Shown here piece by piece: positions 1 to 8,276 of a DNA stretch of 64,000 nucleotides; position 1 is the first letter of the stretch, and each line of letters starts with the position of its first letter. The notes below the pieces were generated by a model that saw nothing but the letters and a program-made list of their open reading frames with translations, was not told the DNA's origin and ran no database searches. The stretch is from BD2-11 sp965115885 (GTDB lineage Bacteria; Gemmatimonadota; Gemmatimonadetes; Longimicrobiales; Gaopeijiaceae). Made by a program: the position numbers and the translations under genes. The stretch lies in NCBI GenBank assembly GCA_965115885.1, contig OZ220479.1, forward strand, positions 2,976,001 through 3,040,000, in the 5' to 3' direction.

Positions 1-438
1 GCACCCCGCGCCTCCGATCCGGGGCGCGATCCCTCTCGTCGGGAGTCACTCCCCACGGCGTCGACCTACAGCCTACAGCGGACCCGGGATTTTCGCCAGT
101 GCCGGGCTTCCGTTCTTCCGAGGCGTTTGGGGGGTTCTCGGACAGGCCGTGCGTTCACTCCGTCCAACCCGGCCGGAGCGGACGGCACAGGCGCGCAAAC
201 TCGCCGCTCTCGGGCCGAGAATCCAGAGTCCGCAAGGACGATGGGGGGGCGCGCGGATGCGTCGGGCCGCGCACTGGCGGAACGGATCGGCCGCTGGGTT
301 CCCGGACGCCGGAAAGCCACCGCAAGGTCGCGGGTTGCGGGATCCTGCGGATCCTCGGAGGACGCACGCATGGACGAGGCCGACTCCCGGTTGCGGGGAG
401 GGAGATTGCGGGAGAATCGAGCTACGACGCGTTGCCGG
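1..438. other. Intergenic left edge, no gene seen
   Basis: No open frame here has a recognisable protein, a convincing ribosome site or a family motif. The reading frames that exist are Arg/Pro/Ser-rich out-of-frame products of GC-rich DNA. No tRNA cloverleaf or terminator with a T tract was seen. It is the 3' flank of the minus-strand regulator gene that ends at 439. Confidence 0.5.
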
Positions 439-1117
439 TCAATCGTCCCGTCCTTCCACGTGTTCGTCGGGGATCAGCAGACCGGATTTCAGCGCCAGAT
501 CGACCCACTCCCGTCTGTCGCGCAATCCGAGTTCCCTCTTGATGCGGGTCCGGTAGTTCTCGACCGTTTTCGGTGCCCTCAACAGCTTCTTGGCGATCTG
601 CTTCGCCGTGTAGGCCCGCGCCGTGAACTCCAGAATCTTGCGGTCCTGGTCGCTCAACCGAGCCAGGGGCGCGTCCGTCCGGGCGTCGAACTCCCGGCGC
701 TTCCGCATGTAGAGTTCGGTTGCCTTGCGCGGCATCGTGGTCCGCCCCGCCGCGACCAAGTCCACGGCCTGAACCAACTCTTCCGGCCCGCGGCTTTTCT
801 TGATGAATCCCATCGCGCCAGCGGACATGATGGGTTCGGGATACTCCTCGTGGTCGTGCCGGGTAAGGACGAGGATCCCCGCGCCGAGCTCCATCGCGCT
901 GATTCGCCGCGTCGCCTCGATGCCGTCCATGTGCGGCATGCCGACATCCATCAGGATCACGTCGGGGTTGAATCGCTCCGCCAGCCGGACCGCCTCCTTC
1001 CCGTCGGCCGCCCTCGCCGACCACATCCATGCGTCCGGTGCGCTCGATGATCGTCCTGAAGCCCGCCCGCATTATCTCGTGGTCGTCGGCGATGAGTACC
1101 TTCGTGTTTCCGCTCAC
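439..1117 (-). pseudogene. LuxR/NarL-type response regulator, frameshifted
   Basis: The gene starts with GTG at 1117, and GTGA overlaps the stop of the histidine kinase. The first ~35 residues (VLIADDHEIMRAGF, the receiver acidic pair) are in one frame. The rest, from AADGKEAVRLAERF onward, is in another. It carries the phosphoacceptor context VILMDVGMPHMDG, the K-containing MGFIKKS and a C-terminal LuxR helix-turn-helix (LSDQDRKILEF, TAKQIAKKLLRAPKTVENY). Removing one G from the GGG at 1011-1013 (C on the plus strand) restores a full-length NarL/FixJ-type regulator of about 225 residues. The partner is the adjacent kinase, also broken. It is either a true pseudogene or a one-base sequence error; the neighbouring damage favours decay. 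Confidence 0.75.
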
Positions 1118-2036
1118 GGGTCCTCCCAGCGGGAGATCCCCTCGGAAACCGGTATTCTGACCCGAACCCTGGGGCCTGCGCCTCGCGCGCTCCGCACGTG
1201 CGCGACCCCGCCGACCATGGAGGCCCGCTCGCGGATCCCGAGCAACCCGAAACCCTCGCCCGAAGCGATGACGGCATCGGGATCGAACCCGGCGCCGGCA
1301 TCCTCGATTTCGACGCCGAGCCAGCCGGATTCTGCGGTCATGTTCACGTACGCTTCCTCGGTTCCCGAGTGCTCGCACGCGTTGGACAGGGATTCCTGGA
1401 CGATCCGAAACAGCGTCAGCGCTTTCTCCGAGTCCAGCTCGCGCCCGACGTTGATGAGTCGGCCGCGAACTGCGAACCCGGCTTCGCGCCACTCGCGGAA
1501 CAGGACCCTCAGTGCGAAGGTCAGCCCGAATTGCTCGAGCTCGAGCGGCGCCAAACCGTGGCAGATGCGTTCCACAGACGCGATCGCCTCGTCGATGGCC
1601 GCGCTCAAGTCGTCGATGGCCGAACTCGATCCTCGCCGGCCTTCGCCCTCCTCCGCGCCGAGAACGTCCGCGCGTTGCAGAAGCATGAGGCGGTGCTTGA
1701 TGGACACCATGCGCTGGACGATGTCGTCGTGGATCTCGCCGGCCATGCGGGCTCGCTCGGCTTCCACCGCCTGCATCCTCGCCCCGGCCAAGCTACGCCA
1801 TCGATCGGCACCATCGGCCCCACGTCGACGGATCGCCAGGGGCTGAGGCCGATTTCCACCGGAAACTCGCTGCCGTCCCTTCGCCGTCCGTAAAGCAACC
1901 CGCCGTCTCCCGTCGGCAAGGCGCGGGGGCGTCGCACGTACTCTGCGCGCAAATCCGCATACTGCCGACGGTACCGATCCGCCACCAGCAGATCCACGTT
2001 CCGGCCGATCAGCTCCTCGCGGCTCCAAGCGAACAT
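1114..2036 (-). pseudogene. PAS / HisKA_3 sensor histidine kinase, 5'-truncated and frameshifted
   Basis: From about 2036 to 1815 one frame encodes a canonical PAS core (MFAWSREELIGR, LLYGRRRDGSEFPVEI). From about 1795 to 1114 another frame encodes a HisKA_3 kinase: phosphoacceptor in AGEIHDDIVQRM, N box QESLSNACEHS, G1 box EDAGAGFDPD and G2 box GFGLLGIRERASMVGG. The frame switch lies between about 1775 and 1830. No start codon or PAS N-terminus precedes MFAW; the sequence upstream is a different protein, a propeller fragment. A single continuous frame does run from GTG at 2262 to 1114, but it passes through the PAS region out of frame. The stop overlaps the GTG of the response regulator, as in a NarX/NarL-style pair. 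Probably a degenerate two-component system. Confidence 0.7.
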
Positions 2037-2478
2037 CGCCGTACCCGCCGAACTTGTGGACGAAGCGTCCGAGCAGATCGAACACACGCACTTCCTGGGC
2101 GTGTTCGTCGAGAACGTGGACGAACCCCTCCTCGGCATCGACCGCTACGTCGACCACGCTTCCGAAAACGGCAGGATCGAAGGGGCCCGCGCCTTCGGCG
2201 TAGTCCATCCCGGGATTTCCGATCCCGACGACGAGGCCGGCATCGAAAAGATCGTCTCGCACGGATCTTCACTCCGCGAGTTTGCCGGGCGAAAGACCCG
2301 ACGGAACGCTGTCGCGCGTAATCGGCGTGGCCGACTCGCTTCCGGGAAGGCGGCCCGGCAAGGGGTGCGCCGTCTCGTTTTCCCGCAGACCGCCGCAGGC
2401 GCCCACCGAGAGGATCAGCGAAGCCGCCACGCTCCCAAGAATCGGACCGGGTCGAAGCGGGAATCGAATGCTCTTCAT
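2037..2478 (-). pseudogene. 6-bladed beta-propeller lipoprotein, 5' remnant with internal stop
   Basis: ATG at 2478 overlaps the stop of the DUF4249 gene (ATGA). It opens a lipoprotein signal (MKSIRFPLRPG, hydrophobic core, lipobox LSVGAC). After 69 codons there is an in-frame TGA (2269-2271). Past it, the same frame continues with the first propeller blade: PGMDYAEGAGPF, then VVDVAVDAEEGFVHVLD and EVRVFDLLGRFVHKFGGYG. In this family a Trp commonly sits near the stop position, so TGG to TGA is a likely origin (inference). The blade ends at GGYGD, where the expected GPGEF is replaced by the PAS kinase. What remains is the signal peptide and about one of six blades. Confidence 0.65.
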
Positions 2479-3416
2479 TTTGGCCTCACAATTACATGGA
2501 CGGGGTTCGAACGCGACGCGGCTCCGAAGTACCCGTAGACGCCCTCGTCGCCGCTGAGCCCGAAGCTGGGCCAGGGCCGGATCACCAGACGGTCGTAGCG
2601 AAGCCCGGCGAAGCGGCTGAAGTTCTCCTCGAAGCCCACCAGATGAAGGGCGAAGCGGAATTCCGGAGGACGCCAAGCGTAGCCCCACACCGTGACGTGG
2701 GCGCTGTCCGCCGCCGGATTCAGCTCCCGGGGAAGGATGAACTTGATAAATTGGGGTTCTTCCCTCGCCTCGCCCGCGCTGTCGACGACGACCTGCACGA
2801 CGTTGGCGGCCTCCGCCACGACGAACCCCACTCCGGCGGGCACGTCGTACCGCAAGTCGATGCCGAACGTGTCGGAAGCGGGCGTGGCCACGAACGCTTC
2901 CGCAGGCTCGACGAGCACGGGAGCGGGCGGGACGACGGTCTCGCCCGAGAAGGCGCCGAGCTCCGTGGCGCCCGACAGAGCGTACCGGACGCCCACCTCG
3001 ATGGGCTCGGGAAACCGGGCGCGCAAACAGACCGCGGACCCCTTCCAGGTCACCGCCTCCTGGATCACGTTGCACGCCAAGAGCGCCTTCGATGCGGGCA
3101 CGTTCGGATTCGGGGGAGCGAAGGCGGCCGTCCAGCCCGGGCCGGAGATCCGGGCGTCGACGTCCGGCGGAGGAGAGGTCGAGTCGCGGTGCACGTAGGT
3201 GGCCAGCAACGTGGCTCTGTCGAAGCCCGCGGCGATCACGGAAGCGATCGCGACGACGTCCTCGTCGGGGACGAACACCTCCGTCGGACGCGTGTAGTCG
3301 CAGGCTACGGCCATGACGCCGCACACCGCTAGTGCCAGTGCGGCGAGGCGGCGAGACGGACCGGTTTCGCGCAGTCTGGATCCGGGAACGGACACCGACT
3401 CGCTCGAACGCTTCAT
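2475..3416 (-). CDS. DUF4249-like lipoprotein partner of TonB receptor
   Basis: 313 residues. There is a lipoprotein signal with the lipobox ending at Cys39 (VCGVMAVAC). A beta-rich body follows, with the C-terminal pattern LSGDEGVYGYFGAASRSNPV that resembles the end of DUF4249 proteins. ATG at 3416 follows a strong AGGAGGT at good spacing. It lies 51 bases after the TonB receptor stop and overlaps the next start by ATGA, so receptor, DUF4249 and propeller lipoprotein look like one operon. DUF4249 proteins usually accompany TonB receptors in Bacteroidota-like lineages and are thought to sit at the outer membrane; their substrate is unknown. Family assignment is by sequence pattern only. Confidence 0.7.
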   Translation of the reverse strand: MKRSSESVSVPGSRLRETGPSRRLAALALAVCGVMAVACDYTRPTEVFVPDEDVVAIASVIAAGFDRATLLATYVHRDSTSPPPDVDARISGPGWTAAFAPPNPNVPASKALLACNVIQEAVTWKGSAVCLRARFPEPIEVGVRYALSGATELGAFSGETVVPPAPVLVEPAEAFVATPASDTFGIDLRYDVPAGVGFVVAEAANVVQVVVDSAGEAREEPQFIKFILPRELNPAADSAHVTVWGYAWRPPEFRFALHLVGFEENFSRFAGLRYDRLVIRPWPSFGLSGDEGVYGYFGAASRSNPVHVIVRPK

Positions 3417-3467
3417 GGCGCGACCTCCTCCTTGTCCCCTTGGCCGAATGCGCGTTCGTCGGCCTCG

Positions 3468-5840
3468 TTAGAACCGAAACTCGAGTCCCAGAAACGGAAC
3501 CATCGGAAGCTGGGGCGCGTACACGCGTTCGGTCAGCCCGTCGCTGCGTGCCTCCGGTGCGACGCCGACGATGTTCGGAAGGCTGAAGAGGTTGGCGATC
3601 GAGGCGTAGGGCGTCAGCGTTCCTCCGCCGAACCAGTCCACCTCTCTGGTGCCCCGCCAGCCCACGTCGATGCGGACGTAGGGCGGCAATGTCGCGGAGT
3701 TGTATTCTCCGGCGAAGTTCAGGACATCGTCGTAGAGGCCGCCCACCCTCGCGTCGGGAGACATGTAGGCGACGAAGGGAAGAAACGCCACGATGCGCGT
3801 CGTCGGTTGGCCGCTCCGGGCGGAAAAGCGGATCGACCAAGTCGATTCGCCGCGTCGCAGGCTCGCGCTCAGCTCTCCCTCGTGGTCCCTGTGGAACCTG
3901 GGCACATAGGTGCGGCCGTCCGAGGTGCGGGTCGCGCTGGCCCACCGGTAACTGCCGACCAGGACCGCCCCGCCTTCGACCGAGGACCAACTCCAGCTGG
4001 ATTCCAGACCCCGCGCCACGCCGTGCGCGACCTTTCGCTTGGAGGGTTCGACCAGCATGAACGACTCGATGGGATTGTTGTTCAGAACGGGGAGACGGAG
4101 GTTGTCCATCCGCCGGGCGTAGGCCTCGACGCGTACGCGCACGCCGTGCGCACCGCCTTCCCAGCCGACGGACACCTCCGAGTTCCGTAGCAACGGCGCC
4201 CGCTGGACCGGGGCGAGCAGGTCGAAGGCCAGAAAGCTCGCCGCCACCGGCTCTTCGCTGCGAATCGAGGAGAGCTCTTGGTGCGTCCTGCCCGCGGAGA
4301 GCCAAGCCTTCCACCCCGTCCCCTGGCGCGAGACCTCGGCGAAGGGGGACAGCGCTCCCCCGACGCCAAACCAATGGTCGGCGCGCACGCCCGCCTCGAC
4401 CGCCAGCCCGTTCCACACTGCGGCCTTGGCGCTGCCGTACGCCGCGACCCTGTTGGCCGCAGGCGAGATGTCGAACGCCTGGAAGAGGCCGTAGGGGTCG
4501 TTGCCGTTCCACGCTTTCCCGACCACGACGCCCGAGCCGATGGGATCGTCGCCGATCGCGGAGTGCGCCGCCTCGAACCGCGTCGCCTGCACTCCTCCGT
4601 CGAGAGTCAGGCCGCCGGACTGCCGTTTGAACCGGATCTCCGCGCGGTACTCCCCCATCCTTCCCTCGACGCTGGACGCCGTGTCCGCGTCCGGAGTCTG
4701 GCCCCAGAACACCATGTAGTCGCCCCGGAAGCGGCTGTGGCCGACGCTCGCGTCCACGAGCGTGGCCGAGCCGAGGCGATCCCTGTAGTGCGCGGCCAAG
4801 GCCAAGTTTCCCCACGCCGCCCTCGAGGCCCGGTCCAGCGCGGCGTCGCCTTGGGGCACGTCCTCCGGCCTCGAGTCCAGGGCCTCGTCGTTCCAGTAGC
4901 CCGTCAGCGAAAACCGGCGCACGCCCCCGAGATCCTTCGTGAACTTCCCGTGAAGGTCGCCGAAATGGTACGGCACCTTGAGAAAGTCGTCCGAGATCGC
5001 GTTCAACCCTGCCGTCAACAGGTCGATGTAGGAGCGTCTCGCGTCCACGAGGTACGACGCGGACGCGCCCACCGGCCCTTCGGCGGTCAAGCGCATCGAA
5101 GCGATCCCGACCGAACCGCTCGAACGGAACCGGTCCCGCGCTCCGTCCCGGGTGACGATGTCGATGGCGCCCGAGAGCGACCCCACCGCCAGAGCTTCGC
5201 TCGACGACCCGGTCATGAGCGTCGCGTGGCTGATCGTCTCGGCGTTGAGGGACGACACGACCCCCCCGACGTGGAAGGGATTGAAAATCCGCACCCCGTC
5301 CAGGAAGATCGGCGTGCCCTCGCTCGCCCCGCCGCGCACGAACGGCGCCGCCACCCAATCGGACACCGGCGAGGCCGCCGGCGAAAGAGCGGTGGCACGC
5401 AGCACGTCCGCCTCCAGGACCACGGGTTGCGACTGCACGAGTTCGCGGTCGACCACGAAGGCGCCCGGGTCGGACGACAGCGGATCCGCGGGCCGCCGGG
5501 CGTCCACGCGAATCCCTTCCAGCGCGATCGGCTGGCGCCGAACCAGAACCGTGAGGTCGCCGTCCGGGAACCCGGCCACCTCCCGGCTCCAGTGCGCGTA
5601 GCCGAAGGCGTCCACGGTGACGGTCGGCGGGTCCGCGCCGACATCGAGATCCGCCAACGCGAACGCGCCGTATCTGTCCGTCACCGTCTCGTACAACCGA
5701 ATCCCGGCGACCTCCACCGCCACGTGCGCGTAAGCGACCGGCTCCAAGTCCGTGCTGTCGCGCACCACCCCGGTCAGGGCCACCTGCTGCATCGCGACCA
5801 CCAGGAAGGCCTCCGCCATGCCGCTCGGCACTACAAGCAT
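3468..5840 (-). CDS. TonB-dependent outer-membrane receptor
   Basis: 790 residues. Residues ~20-105 form a carboxypeptidase-regulatory-like domain (ALTGVVRDSTDLEPVAYAHV). A plug follows at ~110-240 with TPIFLDGVRIFNPFHVGG, SLNAETISHATLMTG and SLSGAIDIVTRDG. The barrel then runs to a C-terminal aromatic end (GLEFRF). It imports a ligand across the outer membrane using TonB energy; the ligand cannot be told. The N-terminus is odd: from ATG 5840 the signal peptide is weak (AEAFLVVAMQQ), while a 30-codon hydrophobic ORF overlaps just upstream. The true export signal may therefore be split off by a frameshift. The downstream DUF4249 lipoprotein supports an uptake operon. Confidence 0.9.
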   Translation of the reverse strand: MLVVPSGMAEAFLVVAMQQVALTGVVRDSTDLEPVAYAHVAVEVAGIRLYETVTDRYGAFALADLDVGADPPTVTVDAFGYAHWSREVAGFPDGDLTVLVRRQPIALEGIRVDARRPADPLSSDPGAFVVDRELVQSQPVVLEADVLRATALSPAASPVSDWVAAPFVRGGASEGTPIFLDGVRIFNPFHVGGVVSSLNAETISHATLMTGSSSEALAVGSLSGAIDIVTRDGARDRFRSSGSVGIASMRLTAEGPVGASASYLVDARRSYIDLLTAGLNAISDDFLKVPYHFGDLHGKFTKDLGGVRRFSLTGYWNDEALDSRPEDVPQGDAALDRASRAAWGNLALAAHYRDRLGSATLVDASVGHSRFRGDYMVFWGQTPDADTASSVEGRMGEYRAEIRFKRQSGGLTLDGGVQATRFEAAHSAIGDDPIGSGVVVGKAWNGNDPYGLFQAFDISPAANRVAAYGSAKAAVWNGLAVEAGVRADHWFGVGGALSPFAEVSRQGTGWKAWLSAGRTHQELSSIRSEEPVAASFLAFDLLAPVQRAPLLRNSEVSVGWEGGAHGVRVRVEAYARRMDNLRLPVLNNNPIESFMLVEPSKRKVAHGVARGLESSWSWSSVEGGAVLVGSYRWASATRTSDGRTYVPRFHRDHEGELSASLRRGESTWSIRFSARSGQPTTRIVAFLPFVAYMSPDARVGGLYDDVLNFAGEYNSATLPPYVRIDVGWRGTREVDWFGGGTLTPYASIANLFSLPNIVGVAPEARSDGLTERVYAPQLPMVPFLGLEFRF

Positions 5841-5923
5841 TCCGCGTAGGAGAGCTCGAGAGCGGCGATGCCGCCCGCCGCGAAGAACGCGGCCAAAGCC
5901 AAGAAAGAAAGCACCTTCGTCAT
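5831..5923 (-). CDS. 30-residue hydrophobic ORF overlapping the TonB receptor start
   Basis: ATG at 5923 encodes a short protein (MTKVLSFLALAAFF, then GGIAALELSYAECL) ending in TAG at 5831-5833, ten bases inside the receptor ORF. It has the look of a Sec signal peptide: a basic N-terminus, a hydrophobic core and small residues. It may be the displaced signal peptide of the receptor (one indel away), or a tiny membrane peptide coupled to receptor translation. No clear Shine-Dalgarno sequence precedes it. No family is recognised. Confidence 0.4.
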   Translation of the reverse strand: MTKVLSFLALAAFFAAGGIAALELSYAECL

Positions 5924-6035
5924 TGGAGTCTTCTTATCCGAAGGGTTGCCGACCGCAAAGCGCGGATGCGACCGATTCACGCATCAAAGGTCGGCGATTG
6001 CCGTCCGGTCGAATAGAGGACCCAGCACCCCATTC

Positions 6036-6055
6036 AAAGGGGAGCTACCCCCTTT
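6036..6055. terminator. AAAGGGG...CCCCTTT hairpin
   Basis: A seven-base inverted repeat (AAAGGGG at 6036-6042, CCCCTTT at 6049-6055) encloses a six-base loop and ends in TTTT on the plus strand and AAAA/TTTT on the other. This is the shape of a small bidirectional terminator. The stem is short, so stability is modest. Confidence 0.35.
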
Positions 6056-6161
6056 TCGTCGAAGGGATCCGCCGGTAGCGCAACGAGCAGCCGACCGTAC
6101 GAAAGCCGTCCTGCGGAGGACGCGGCACCCTACCGCACCCCACCGCGGGCCACTGTTCGAT

Positions 6162-6182
6162 AAGGGAGATTCTCTCCCCTTT
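6162..6182. terminator. AAGGGAGA...TCTCCCCTT hairpin
   Basis: Inverted repeat with GGGAGA (6164-6169) facing TCTCCC (6173-6178) over a three-base loop, flanked by AA and TTT. It resembles the hairpin 125 bases to the left in both stem composition and T-rich exit. It would end transcription of the ABC-F gene on the minus strand poorly (no U tract there), so it could instead be a palindromic repeat element. Confidence 0.3.
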
Positions 6183-6294
6183 CGCCGCATTCGGACCGCG
6201 AGAGGCGACACGGGATCCGGCAGGTCTCGTCGACGCCCCGCCGACGAGACGGATCCCCCGGGAACCCGACAGCGCATGCGTGCGGGCACCCGTT

Positions 6295-8229
6295 TCACCG
6301 CGCTTCCAGGTCCTCCTCGAGCGCCACCCACTCCTCCGTCAGACGCTCGGACTCCCGCGCCAGCCGTTTCCGTTCGGCCTGGAGTTTCCGGACGGCCTCG
6401 GGGGCGGAGTCCCGGTAGAAAGCGGCGTCGGCGAAGGTTCCGTCGATTTCGGCGAGCCGGGCTTCGATCCCCTCGATCCGGGCGAGGGCACGGTCGCGCA
6501 GGGCTTCCTTGGCGGAATCGGGCGCGCGGGTCCCGCCCCCGGGCTTCCTCCAGCGGGACGGCACGGGCGCTTCCCGGTCCCCTCGCTTCTCCCGGCGCGC
6601 CTTCGGCGCCGCCGCGTCGACATCCAGGCGATCGTCGCCGCCGGCCCGGACGTACTCGCCGTAGGTGCCGGGATAGTCGCGCACGCCCTCCGGCGCGATC
6701 TCCAGAATGCGGGTGGCGAGTCGACCGACGAACCATCGGTCGTGGGAGACGAAGACCAGAGTGCCCGGGAAGCGGCTCAGCGCTTCCGCCAACGCTTCGA
6801 TGGACTCCAGGTCCAGGTGGTTGGTGGGCTCGTCCAGGACCAGCACGTTGGGGTTCCGGATGGCCAGGCGGCAGAACACCAGCCGGGCGGCTTCCCCGCC
6901 CGAAAGCGCCGAGAGAGGTTTGGCGGCGTCGCCTCCGCCGAAGAGCACCCGGCCCAGCTGGGCGCGCACGTAGCCGACGTCCCGGTCCGGGCAGGCGTCC
7001 CAGATCCAGTCCTGGGCGGTGCGCCCGGGCTCGTCGAGCTGTCGCTCGTGGTCCTGGGCGAAGTAGCCGATACGGGTCTCGTATCCCCAGTGGACGGAAC
7101 CGGCGTCGGCGGGCACGTCGCCGAGCGCGATCCGAAGCAGGGTGGACTTGCCGACGCCGTTGGGGCCGAGGATGGCGAGCCTGTCGCCACGACGGACGGA
7201 GAAGTCGACTCCGTGAAGAACTTCGTCGTTCCCGAAGGACTTGCGCACACCCTCGACCTCGAGGACTTCGCGGCCGCTGGCGCGCGCGGGCTCGAAACGG
7301 AAGGACGGATAGCGGCGCGAGCTGCCGGGGAGGGGAGCGAGCGAGGCCGCCTGCTTCTCGATGAGCCTCAGCTTGCTCTGCGCTTGGCGGGCCTTGCTGG
7401 CCTTGGCGCGAAAGCGGTCCACGAACGTCCGGTGGTGCGCGATCTCCTTCTCGCGGCTGGCGATCTCCTTCTCGCGGCGTTCGCGTTCGGTCCGCTTGCT
7501 TTCCCGGAAGGCGCTGTAGTTCCCCGGATAGGCGAGGACGGTTTCGTAGTCGACGTCCAGGATGTGGGTGGCCACGTTGTCGAGGAAGCGATGGTCGTGG
7601 GAGATGACCACCACCGGGCCCTTGAAGTCGCGCATGAACTTCTCGAGCCAGCGGATCGAGAGGATGTCCAGGTGATTGGTGGGCTCGTCGAGGAGGAGCG
7701 CGTCGGGAGCCCCGGCGAGCACTTGGGCGAGAAGCACGCGGAGCCTGAATCCTCCCGACAGGGCCGAGGGAGGATCGCGGTGCAGGGAGGCGGGAAGGCC
7801 CAGTCCTTCGAGGATGGCCGCGGCCCTGGCCTCGGCGGTGTAGCCGTCGTGGCGTTCGACGACCTCTTCGAGCCGCGCGAAGCGGTCGGCGTCGAACTCG
7901 CCGCCCGCCTCCACGTGCGCGAGCAGCTTTTCCCGGGCCGCCAGCGCTTCCCAGAGCGCCGGATTCCCGCGCAGGACGACCCGGAGGATCGCTTCCTCCT
8001 CGAGCGCGGACCGATCCTGGCGGAGCGCCCCCAAGCGGAGGCCGCGCGGGATGGAGACCGAACCTTCGCTGGGCTCCACGTCGCCGCCCAGAATGTTCAG
8101 GAGGGTGGTCTTCCCCGAGCCGTTGGCGCCCACGAGCCCGTAGCGCTCGCCGGGCTGGAGGCGGAGGGAGACGTCGCGGAACAGGGTCCGGTCGCCGAAG
8201 AACTTGGCGAGGTTGGCGGTGGAGATCAC
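6295..8229 (-). CDS. ABC-F family ATPase (YbiT/Uup-like)
   Basis: 644 residues with two ABC domains on one chain and no membrane segments. Domain 1 has Walker A GANGSGKTT (34-42), signature LSGGFRLR and LLLDEPTNHLD. Domain 2 has GPNGVGKST, LSGGEAAR and LVLDEPTNHLD. The linker is charged and helical (RERREKEIASREKEI, FRAKASKARQAQSKL), as in the P-site tRNA-interacting linker of ABC-F proteins. A C-terminal coiled coil (AERKRLARESERLTEEW) matches Uup-type tails. ABC-F proteins bind ribosomes and act in translation or antibiotic protection, not transport. The start is GTG at 8229 (VISTANLAKFFGDRTLF, the usual N-terminus) with no strong Shine-Dalgarno sequence. Confidence 0.92.
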   Translation of the reverse strand: MISTANLAKFFGDRTLFRDVSLRLQPGERYGLVGANGSGKTTLLNILGGDVEPSEGSVSIPRGLRLGALRQDRSALEEEAILRVVLRGNPALWEALAAREKLLAHVEAGGEFDADRFARLEEVVERHDGYTAEARAAAILEGLGLPASLHRDPPSALSGGFRLRVLLAQVLAGAPDALLLDEPTNHLDILSIRWLEKFMRDFKGPVVVISHDHRFLDNVATHILDVDYETVLAYPGNYSAFRESKRTERERREKEIASREKEIAHHRTFVDRFRAKASKARQAQSKLRLIEKQAASLAPLPGSSRRYPSFRFEPARASGREVLEVEGVRKSFGNDEVLHGVDFSVRRGDRLAILGPNGVGKSTLLRIALGDVPADAGSVHWGYETRIGYFAQDHERQLDEPGRTAQDWIWDACPDRDVGYVRAQLGRVLFGGGDAAKPLSALSGGEAARLVFCRLAIRNPNVLVLDEPTNHLDLESIEALAEALSRFPGTLVFVSHDRWFVGRLATRILEIAPEGVRDYPGTYGEYVRAGGDDRLDVDAAAPKARREKRGDREAPVPSRWRKPGGGTRAPDSAKEALRDRALARIEGIEARLAEIDGTFADAAFYRDSAPEAVRKLQAERKRLARESERLTEEWVALEEDLEAR

Positions 8230-8276
8230 GGTCGCGGGAGGAGGACGTCGCGGGCGGAAGGCCGCTCCGGCCTAAG

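Larger units (their letters stand above)
5924..6294. other. Intergenic region between TonB operon and ABC-F gene
   Basis: 371 bases upstream of the TonB operon and downstream of the ABC-F stop, with no credible gene. It contains two similar GC-stem hairpins flanked by A/T runs (6036-6055 and 6162-6182), listed separately. The promoter of the TonB operon should be here, but no clear -35/-10 pair was found. Confidence 0.5.

Noticed and set aside
2503..2516. GGTTCGA tRNA-like T-loop
   Set aside because: No cloverleaf arms around it, and it is inside the DUF4249 coding region.
2269..5358. 1029-codon minus-strand frame
   Set aside because: It runs antiphase through the TonB receptor and DUF4249 genes and is Arg/Gly-rich. 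Only its last 69 codons (lipoprotein start at 2478) are real.
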